Origin: Nocardiopsis sp. CNR-923
GTDB taxonomy: Bacteria > Actinomycetota > Actinomycetes > Streptosporangiales > Streptosporangiaceae
Direction of reading: 5' to 3'
DNA length: 64,000 bases
Assembly (NCBI RefSeq): GCF_001942255.1
Contig: NZ_MKKC01000075.1
Location: 1-64,000, forward strand
Below, one piece after another: positions 18,171 through 26,868 of this stretch; the first letter of the stretch is position 1; every line of letters starts with the position of its first letter. The notes under the pieces were generated by a model, which was given only the letters and a program-made list of their open reading frames with translations, had not been told where the DNA came from and did no database searches. Position numbers and translations under genes: made by a program.

Positions 18171-18186
18171 GTAACCTGCAGGAAAC
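18171..18186 (+). promoter_or_regulatory. GlnR-type operator upstream of glnA
   Basis: GTAAC-CTGCAG-GAAAC is an exact match to the actinomycete GlnR half-box gTnAC-n6-GaAAc. A second GTAAC lies at 18136-18140, with GAAAAC at 18155-18160. The site is about 135 nt before the glnA start, so GlnR control of glnA by nitrogen supply is likely. No glnR gene is in the window. Confidence 0.75.
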
Positions 18187-18319
18187 AATCGAGACATGGC
18201 GTGGAAACCACCCGCTCCTAGCTTCGATGGCGAAGCCGGGAGGCGGCGTGCGCTCCAGGACATCCGCGACGGAGCGGACGGGGAGCCGGCCGTCTCAGCC
18301 ACCTGCACGGAGGTTCGTT

Positions 18320-19744
<1,425 letters not shown>

Positions 19745-19793
19745 GTCGTCGGACAGCTCCCGGGGGTGACGCGCCCGGTGCGCGCACCCCGCT

Positions 19794-19824
19794 CGGGGCC
19801 GTATCCGCTCGGATACCGGCCCCG
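19794..19824 (+). terminator. Terminator after glnA
   Basis: A stem of CGGGGCC-GTATCCG with CGGATAC-CGGCCCCG (one bulge), between glnA and glnE. Confidence 0.55.
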
Positions 19825-19848
19825 CCCCGGTTCCGGGGTCCGCCCGGC

Positions 19849-19854
19849 TACCGT
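19849..19854 (+). promoter_or_regulatory. -10 element of a leaderless promoter (glnE)
   Basis: TACCGT lies 6 nt before the GTG at 19861. Confidence 0.5.
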
Positions 19855-19860
19855 TGACGC

Positions 19861-22800
19861 GTGGCAAGGGACGGAAACACCAACATGACAGCAGGCGCGC
19901 TGGCCAGGCGTGGCTTCAGCGACAGCACCCGGGCCCTGCGCCTGGTCGGGGAGGCCGGTCTGGACCCCCGGACCGACACCGACGTCATCGACGCCCTCGC
20001 CGTGGCGCCGGACCCCGACCAGGCCCTACTCGGCCTGATCCGAGTCCTGGAGACCGCCCCGGACGCCGAAGAGGTGCTGACGGTGCTGCGCGAGGACCCG
20101 GACCTGCGCACCCGGCTGTGCGGCGTGCTCGGCACCAGCACCGCGCTCACCGACCACCTGGTCCGCCACCCGGGTGACTGGCGGGAACTGCGCGGCGCCG
20201 ACGCCGCCCGCTCTCCCGAGCCCGAGGAGCTGCGCCGGGGCCTGCTGCACACCGTCGGCGCCGACCCCGACTCCCGCGCGCCGACCGCCGCCGTGTTCGA
20301 CGGCGGTTCGCTGAACGGCCTCCGGCACGCGCTGCGCGTGGCCTACCGCAGGCGGGTCCTGCGCCTGGCCGGACGCGACCTGTCCGGCCTGTGCACCGTC
20401 GACGAGGTCGCCGCCGAACTGGCGGACCTGGCCGCCGCGACCCTCGACGCGGCGCTGGCCGTCGCCCGCGCCGAGCGCCCCGAGGACGCGGCCAGCTGCC
20501 GTCTGGCGGTGATCGGGATGGGCAAGTGCGGCGGCCGGGAGCTGAACTACGTCAGCGACGTCGACGTGGTGTTCGTGGCCGAGCCCGCCGTGGTCCCCGA
20601 CGGCGAGGAGCCGGTGGACGACCAGGCGGCGATGCGCGCCGCCACACGGCTGGCCACCGCCATGATGCGGATCCCGTCCGAGACCGACGCCGAGGGCGTG
20701 CTGTGGGAGGTGGACCCGGCGTTGCGCCCGGAGGGCAGGAACGGCCCCCTGGTCCGCCCGTTGTCGGGCCACCTGGCCTACTACGAGCGGTGGGCCAAGA
20801 CCTGGGAGTTCCAGGCGCTGCTCAAGGCGCGCCCCATCGCGGGGGACGCCGAGTTGGGCGCGGCCTACCAGGCGGCGATCTCGCCGTTGGTCTGGGAGGC
20901 GGCCGGGCGCGAGACTTCGTGGAGGACGTGCAGGCGATGCGCCGCCGCGTGGTGGCGCACATCCCGGCCGGGCAGGCCGAGCGCGAGCTGAAACTGGGGC
21001 CGGGCGGGCTGCGCGACATCGAGTTCTCGGTGCAGCTGCTCCAGCTGGTCCACGGACGCACGGACGATCGGCTGCGGTCGGGGCACACCCTGGACGCGTT
21101 GGCGGCCCTGTCCGCGCACGGGTACGTGGGCCGCAAGGACGCGGCGGGCCTGGCCGACGCCTACCGGTTCCTGCGCCGGGTGGAGCACCTGCTGCAGTTG
21201 GAGCGGCTTCGGCGCACGCACATGATGCCCGACCCCGCCAGCCCCGACGGTCCGGGCCAGCTGCGTCGGCTCGGCCGGGCGCTGGGCTACACGGCGGACC
21301 CGGTGCGCGAGCTGACCGAGGCCCGGCGCAAGGTGTCCGCCGAGGTGCGACGGCTGCACGAGAAGCTGTTCTACCGTCCGCTGCTCAACGCCGTCGCGCG
21401 CTGCCGGAGGAGGAGGCGCGGCTCTCGCCCGACCAGGCGCGTGCACGGCTGGAGGCGCTGGGATTCGCCGACCCGGGCGGGGCGCTGCGGCACCTGGAGT
21501 CGTTGACCTCGGGGGTGTCCAGGCGTGCGGCGATCCAACGGACGCTGCTGCCGGTCATGCTCGGGTGGTTCTCCGACGCGCCGGACCCGGACGCGGGTTT
21601 GCTGGGCTTTCGGCAGGTGAGTGATGCCCTGGGAACCACCCCCTGGTACCTGCGGCTGCTGCGCGACGACGTGCGGGTGGCCGAACGGATGGCCTGGCTG
21701 CTGGGCACCAGCCGGTACGTCACCGACCTGCTGCTCCGGGCCCCCGACGCGGTCGCGACGCTGGCGGACGACGCCGACCTGGAGCGCCGGCGGCCCGAGG
21801 TGCTGGCGGCGGAGGCCGAGGCGGCGCTGCGGCGCTACGACTGGTCGGAGGAGTCGGTGTCGGCGGTGCGGGCGCTGCGCCGCCGCGAACTGCTGCGGAC
21901 GGCCGCCGCCGACCTGTTGGAGGTGTCGTCGGTCCAGGAGGTGGGCGCGGCGCTGACTGACATCGCCGCGGTGACGATCGAGGCGGCGTTGAGGGCGGCG
22001 TGCAACAGGGTGGTCGCCGCGTCCGGGGACGAGCCGCTCACGCGGGTGTGCGTGGTCGCGATGGGGCGGTTCGGCGGCGGAGAGCTCACCTACGCCAGCG
22101 ACGCCGACGTGATGTACGTGCACGATCCGCTGCCCGAGGCCGATCCGGTCGCGGCGACGCGGCAGGCGCTGGCGATCGTGCGCGAGCTGGCCAGGCTGCT
22201 GGAGATGCCCGCCGCGGAACCGCCGCTCAAGGTCGACACGGACCTGCGCCCGGAGGGGCGGAGCGGTCCGGTGGTGCGCACGCTGGACTCCTACGCCGCC
22301 TACTACGGGCGCTGGTCGCAGGTGTGGGAGAGCCAGGCGCTGCTCAGGGCGCGGCCGATCGCGGGCGACCCGCAGCTGCGCGCCGCGTTCACCGCGTTGA
22401 TCGACCCGATCCGGTACCCGGCGGGCGGCCTCGACGCGTCCGCGGTCCTGGAGATCCGCAAACTCAAGGCCCGTATGGAGGCCGAGCGGCTGCCGCGCGG
22501 CGCGGACCCGACGCTGCACACGAAGCTGGGCCGGGGCGGGCTGTCGGACGTGGAGTGGGTGGCCCAGCTGGTGCAGTTGCGGCACGCCCACGCTATCCCG
22601 ACCTGCGCACCACGAGCACGCTGGAGGCCTTGGAGGTGGCCGTGGCCCACGGGTTCCTGGGCGCCGACGACGGGGCTGTCCTGGAACGGGCCTGGCGCTT
22701 GGCGTCGCGGGTGCGCGGCATGGTGATGCTGGTGCGCGGTCACGGCGGTGACTCGCTGCCCACCGATCTGCGGGTACGAGCGGCGATCGCGGAGGCGATG

Positions 22801-22935
22801 GGGTGCAGCGGCGGCGCGGAGGGCGAGGACGTCGAGGAGGTGGCCGAGGGGCCCGCCGAGCGGTTGACCGAGGTGTACCTGCGGACCACACGGCGGGCGC
22901 GGTCGGTCATGGAGCACGCGTTCTACGACGACTGA
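19861..22935 (+). CDS. glnE: Glutamine synthetase adenylyltransferase/deadenylase, three frame breaks
   Basis: A roughly 1024-residue bifunctional enzyme that adds and removes AMP on the GlnA tyrosine. It has two nucleotidyltransferase domains. The N-terminal one shows VIGMGKCGGRELNYVSDVDVVFV; the C-terminal one shows VVAMGRFGGGELTYASDADVMYVHD. Both carry the GxxELxxxSDxD core, and a helical GlnD_UR_UTase-type region follows each. The gene is read in four segments. Breaks near 20913 (restoring GREDFVEDVQAM), 21400 (restoring ALPEEEARLSPDQ) and 22592 (restoring HARYPDLRTT) each fit one missing base. Since GlnE is usually essential in actinobacteria, sequencing error is the likely cause. Confidence 0.9.
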
Positions 22936-22948
22936 GGGGCCGGGGCGG

Positions 22949-24800
22949 TCAACGCCAGTACTCGGTGAAGACCTGGGTGCAGCCGCCGCCGCTGTCGTCT
23001 CCGGTGGCCACGCGGTTGCCGCCGGTCTCCCACACGACGTTCCCGGCGCCGTCGATCTTCACGTACTTGTACTCGAACAGGGCGCCGACGGGGAGTCGGG
23101 TCGACCCCGTCCACCAGGGGTAGGAGCCCTGGTCGGTGCTGAGGCGGACGCCGTGGGCCGGGTTCCAGGAGCCCAGTTCGGGGATGGAGCCCACCAGGTA
23201 CAGCTCCTGGCCCCAGTAGGTCTCGGCCCGGACGTGGAACTCGGCGGGCACGGTGGCGCAGTCGTCGCCCCCGCACTCGCCGGGGTCGTCGCACACACCG
23301 CCGACGTGCAGTGCGACGGCTCCGTCCGCCGGGACGGTCACGGTGACCCGACCCCCGGAGACGGTGAACGCGCCCTCCCCGGCAGCGTTCTCGTAGGCGC
23401 CGTCGGGCAGATCGGTGTGCGCGGTCAGGTTCCAGGCCGCGCCGCTGGCGTTGAAGGCGGCGAAGCCGCGGGAGCCGCGGTCGAAGGCCAGGCGGGAGTC
23501 TCCGTCGGTCGCGCGCGGGACCACGTCGCGTCCGCGGTGGCGTTGCGGAAGGCGGCCATGCCGGCGACCGTGGGGTGCCGGTGCTCGCAGACCCAGGCGG
23601 CGCTGGAGCAGTCGGTGTCCTCGGTGATCCATCCGGCGGGGTCGCCCTCGACCTCCCCGACGCTGGGCGGCCCCTGGGCCTCGTCGGCGAAGTCGTAGCT
23701 CGACATCACCACCGGGTGCCCGTAGGGGTGGGCGAGCATGAAGGCGGTGGCCAGGTGGTACCGGTCCCCGTCCTTGAAGGTCAGCGTGGGGTGGGACCGC
23801 TGGGTGTCGTGGTTGTCGATGAAGACGGTGGCCTGGTCGTCGGTGAGTCCGCCGTAGTCGGGCAGGGCCGCCAGTCCGGAGACGGCGCCGTCGGCGAACC
23901 GCGCGGCGATGTCGCGCTGGTAGTCGAAGTTGGTGACGCGGTCGCCGTCGAACGCGTACTGGGTGTAGGGGATGGTCGCGTCGCCGTAGACCTCGTGGTA
24001 GACGTCGGGTTCGCCACCGAATCCGGGCACGTCGTGCAGGCCGGCGAAGATGTCCTGGACGTGGGCCTCCGGGACGTGCTTGGCGGCGTCCACGCGAAAC
24101 CCCGCCACGCCCATGTCCACCAGGGCGTTGAGGTAGCGCCGGATGCGCTCACGGACCCGGGGGTCGGCGGTGTTCAGATCGGAGAGCTCCAGGAGTTGGC
24201 AGTTCTGCACCCGCCACTTGTCGTTCCAGTCGGAGACGGGCTCGTAGCAGGGACCGAAGTCGGCGTGGCGGTAGGCGGCCGACCCGTCGCCGAACAGGTC
24301 GGGGTAGGCGTAGTACCGCCATTCGGTTCCCGCGCTGCCGGTGCCGGAGCCGGGGCCGGTCATGTGGTTGATCACGGCGTCGACGTAGATCCGCACGCCG
24401 TTGTCGCGGCAGGTGTCGACCATCGACTGGAACTCGGCGGCGGTGCCGCGCCGGGTGTTGTCGATCCGGTAGGAGACGGGCTGGTAGTCCTGCCACCAGG
24501 GGTACTGGCCGCCCTCGGCCGAGGGGATGACCACGTGCTCCTGGGGCGGGGAGACCTGGACGCGCCGAACCCCCGGGGGCCGAGGAAGTCCTCGCATTCG
24601 GCGGCCACGGAGTCCCACGTCCACTGGAAGAGGTGGACGATCGTCTCGCCGTTGGCCTCGGCGGAATCGAAGGTTTCGCGGGGGACCGAGGATGGCGTCT
24701 GGGCGGCCGCGGGGGTCGCGGCCGGGACCGGGGCGGCCAGTGCGACGCCGAGGAGGAGGGCGAAGGCGGCCCCGCCGAACCGGTGCCGTGTCGAGGTCAT
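22949..24800 (-). CDS. Secreted alpha-amylase (GH13) with CBM20 starch-binding domain, two frame breaks
   Basis: An extracellular starch-degrading enzyme. A signal peptide (residues 1 to about 34, hydrophobic core [14 protein letters not shown]) is followed by the GH13 barrel: YVDAVINHM, the nucleophile in GFRVDAAKH, the acid/base Glu in YHEVYGD and the stabiliser in FIDNHDTQR. The C-terminal domain from about [20 protein letters not shown] is a CBM20 module. Breaks near 24561 (restoring [12 protein letters not shown]) and 23524 fit single-base losses. AAGGAGG precedes the ATG. It is convergent with glnE, 13 nt apart. MalR-like operators lie upstream. Confidence 0.9.
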
Positions 24801-24854
24801 GCGTGCCTCCTTGGGAGGATTCCCGGCGGGGCCGCACTGCCCCGCCGACGCCCT

Positions 24855-24871
24855 CTTGCGTAAACTGCAAG
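24855..24871 (-). promoter_or_regulatory. MalR-like operator upstream of the amylase
   Basis: The inverted repeat CTTGC-N7-GCAAG lies 55-71 nt before the amylase start, next to a possible -10 CTATAG. The half-site resembles the CTTGCAG/CTGCAAG elements bound by the LacI-family maltose repressor at Streptomyces amylase genes. The regulator is not encoded here. Confidence 0.6.
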
Positions 24872-25179
24872 AGTTTTCTATAGGGTGATGAACCTAACAG
24901 ACCCGATGGGGCTTGTGAACGGGGCGTTGTTGTCGTGTTTCTTCCATGACAATCGGTGATTACACCGGCTGTGAACTGCCATAACGTCGAGATCATCGCG
25001 TGAACGAGACGAAGGTGCGCGCCCTGACCTGCGGCGGAAGCACGGAGCGCTGAGCGCAAAAACCCGGAAGGTTTACGCAAGAGTCTGCAAGGGGGCACAA
25101 AGAACCGGCGACCGCAGGGGGCCACACCCCGCCGCCGCCGGCGCACGCACGGAATCGGACGCCCCGGAGGGGCCCGCCC
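24872..25179. other. Intergenic region between amylase and membrane-protein gene
   Basis: About 310 nt holding amylase promoter DNA and the second operator-like element. Short frames on the minus strand (24993-25223) are not protein-like. Confidence 0.35.
25071..25091 (+). promoter_or_regulatory. Second MalR-like element in opposite orientation
   Basis: GTTTACGCAAGAG here repeats, in inverted orientation, the 13 nt that overlap the first operator, and it is followed by CTGCAAG. The two copies are about 200 bp apart, which would suit looping by one regulator. Confidence 0.45.
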
Positions 25180-25518
25180 CTACCAGAAGACGGCCACGCC
25201 GATGTTGAGGATCGCGAGGACACCGGCGGCGGCGGCCAGCCGGTTCGAGGGTTTGCGCAGGTTGAGCACGCCCAGGACCACCACCGCCAGGGCGATGACC
25301 AGCTTGACGCCCACCTTGACGTGGTCGAGCTCCGCCCCCCCGGCCGTCTCGGCCACGCCGACGAGGGCCAGTCCGGTGACGAACTGGAGGAGGGAGCTGT
25401 GCAGCAGGACCTTCGCCGACTTGGGGTGACCGGAGATGACCTGCATGAGGAAGCCCGCGATGATGCCCGCCAGGCCGATCATGTGCAGGAAGACGAGCGC
25501 GGAGTAGAAGATGTCCAT
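25180..25518 (-). CDS. Small integral membrane protein, function unknown
   Basis: A 112-residue protein, almost wholly hydrophobic, with four predicted helices: YSALVFLHMIGLAGIIAGFL, LLQFVTGLALVGVAETAG, VGVKLVIALAVVVLGVLNL and LAAAAGVLAILNIGVAVFW. A conserved-looking cytosolic loop contains SGHPKSAKVLLHSS. A His in the first helix (FLHMIG) resembles small haem or cation membrane proteins, but that is speculation. The start at 25518 lies 6 nt after a leaderless-type -10. Confidence 0.75.
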   Translation of the reverse strand: MDIFYSALVFLHMIGLAGIIAGFLMQVISGHPKSAKVLLHSSLLQFVTGLALVGVAETAGGAELDHVKVGVKLVIALAVVVLGVLNLRKPSNRLAAAAGVLAILNIGVAVFW

Positions 25519-25524
25519 GGCGCC

Positions 25525-25530
25525 AGGCTA
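25525..25530 (-). promoter_or_regulatory. -10 element of a leaderless promoter
   Basis: TAGCCT on the minus strand lies 6 nt before the ATG at 25518. Confidence 0.45.
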
Positions 25531-25618
25531 CTACGGCGTGTAGTTTTAAGACCCCTTTTAATGACACACCGACGTAACGATACGCACGGCGCATCGGCGC
25601 CGTGCGCCCCGATCCGCC

Positions 25619-25804
25619 TCAACAGCGCGACCTGCGCACGCGCCACAACGACCAGATCAGGGCCAGACCGAGCAGCGCGCCCGCCACCCGCACCGACCCC
25701 GCGCCCACGAACGCGTTCACCCGGGACAGGACCGTGGGTTCGCCCACGACCAGAGCGCCGGTCGCACAGGAGGTGGGATCGCGTCCCGGACGAGCAGGAG
25801 GCAC
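25619..25804 (-). CDS. Short membrane-anchor ORF, possibly the C-terminus of the upstream secreted protein
   Basis: 61 codons from a GTG, ending in a hydrophobic helix and basic tail (SVRVAGALLGLALIWSLWRVRRSRC). On its own it has no recognisable function. It begins 8 nt past the stop of the DUF11-like secreted protein, which lacks a membrane anchor, so the two may be one gene broken by sequence errors. Joining them would need two single-base corrections. Confidence 0.35.
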   Translation of the reverse strand: MPPARPGRDPTSCATGALVVGEPTVLSRVNAFVGAGSVRVAGALLGLALIWSLWRVRRSRC

Positions 25805-25811
25805 GCCGTGC

Positions 25812-26231
25812 TCATGAGCCGGTTCCCGCGTCGGCGCCTCCGGGCACGCGCACGCGCAGCACGAACTCGGCCACCTCCCCCTCGGCCACGTCCACCCGCC
25901 AGTTCGCGATACCCCCTTCGAGCACCCCCTCGCCGCCGACCTCCACGATCTCCAACTCCTCGGGCACGTGCTGGGCGAGCAGCGCCCCCTCCACCGGTGA
26001 CACGCCGTCGTTGGCCACGGTCGCCCGGAACTCCGCCTCCTCCCCCGGCAGCGGGTACTCGTCCGGCGCGGTCAACACCAGGCGCACGAGCGCGGCCCGG
26101 TCGAGCTCGGCGAGGACGGACCCGCGCCCCGCGGCGTCGTCCCCCTCGTCCGCCCACGCTGGCCCCCCGGACACCGCGACGGCCAGCGCCGTGGTCGCCG
26201 CCCATCGGCTCCCCCGCGCGATCCAACCCAT
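25812..26231 (-). CDS. Secreted DUF11-like (Ig-fold) protein
   Basis: A 139-residue protein with a signal peptide (WIARGSRWAATTALAVAVSG, cleavage near PAWA-DEG). An acidic stretch is followed by one bacterial Ig-like domain of the DUF11 kind (VLTAPDEYPLPGEEAEFRAT, then VPEELEIVEVGGEG and AEFVLRVRVPG). Such domains occur in cell-surface proteins. The start at 26231 is set by the signal peptide. It ends abruptly at GGADAGTGS; see the next ORF for a possible membrane-anchor continuation. Confidence 0.65.
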   Translation of the reverse strand: MGWIARGSRWAATTALAVAVSGGPAWADEGDDAAGRGSVLAELDRAALVRLVLTAPDEYPLPGEEAEFRATVANDGVSPVEGALLAQHVPEELEIVEVGGEGVLEGGIANWRVDVAEGEVAEFVLRVRVPGGADAGTGS

Positions 26232-26520
26232 GTCTCCCCCTCGTTCGCACTCCTCGACAGCACCAGACAACTACGGGCGGCCGTCCAAACACGTGCGGTG
26301 ACACGCCCGGGTGGCGACGCACGTTGCTCGCCGCCGCCGTGCTCCGTCCCCGACCGGCGTCGGTCCCCGAACCGGCCCCGTCTTAGACGGGTCTTAGGGT
26401 TCGGCGGGCCGCCGTGCGGACAAGACTGGGATTCCTCCCCATGCGCGCCGGGTGTTCTTAGGGCGATCGTTGACTCCAGACGCGGAACACCGGGTTCCGC
26501 CGGACGGGGAGAGAACCACC
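26232..26520. other. Intergenic gap, no gene seen
   Basis: About 290 nt between divergent genes. I see no hairpin or convincing ORF. Confidence 0.3.
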
Positions 26521-26706
26521 GTGCTGCACAGCGAGCTCATGTACGCCAACGCCCAGTCCATGACGAAGGAGCGGCTGCGGGAGATCGAACACGTCCGGGC
26601 CGCGCGCGCGGCCCGGGCCCGGGAGCGGACCAGACTCCGGGAGGAGCGCCGCCGCGGCCAGCGGACCCGACAGGACCGCGAGGGACGCTTCGGTCGGGCC
26701 GCGTGA
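26521..26706 (+). CDS. Small Arg-rich protein, function unknown
   Basis: A 61-residue, highly basic, helical protein starting VLHSELMYANAQSMTKERL and continuing with Arg/Ala/Glu heptad-like repeats (ARERTRLREERRR). The GTG at 26521 has GGGGAG about 9 nt upstream. Proteins with this HSELMYA opening appear as small orphans in actinomycetes. It precedes the LAL regulator by about 160 nt but there is no evidence of a functional link. Confidence 0.55.
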   Translation: MLHSELMYANAQSMTKERLREIEHVRAARAARARERTRLREERRRGQRTRQDREGRFGRAA

Positions 26707-26855
26707 TCGCCGAACGGCTTGGGGCGCAGAGCGCTGGGACCCGCCCGGCCGTGGCACCTGCCCGGGACCGCGGTCCGGTCTGAGCACCGGCCGGGGACGC
26801 TCGTGCGCGCGCGAGTCCGGGGAGGGACGACGCCGGTCGGTGCGGACGCCGACGG

Positions 26856-26861
26856 CATAAT
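26856..26861 (+). promoter_or_regulatory. -10 element of a leaderless promoter (LAL regulator)
   Basis: CATAAT lies 7 nt before the ATG at 26869. Confidence 0.45.
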
Positions 26862-26868
26862 GGGCGTT

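Noticed and set aside
19861-22935. glnE as a true pseudogene
   Set aside because: All four pieces stay conserved to the residue across the breaks and glnE is generally required alongside glnA in actinobacteria; base dropout explains it better.
24993-25223. A 76-codon minus-strand ORF between amylase and the membrane gene
   Set aside because: Not protein-like, overlaps the operator-like element and the end of the membrane protein gene.
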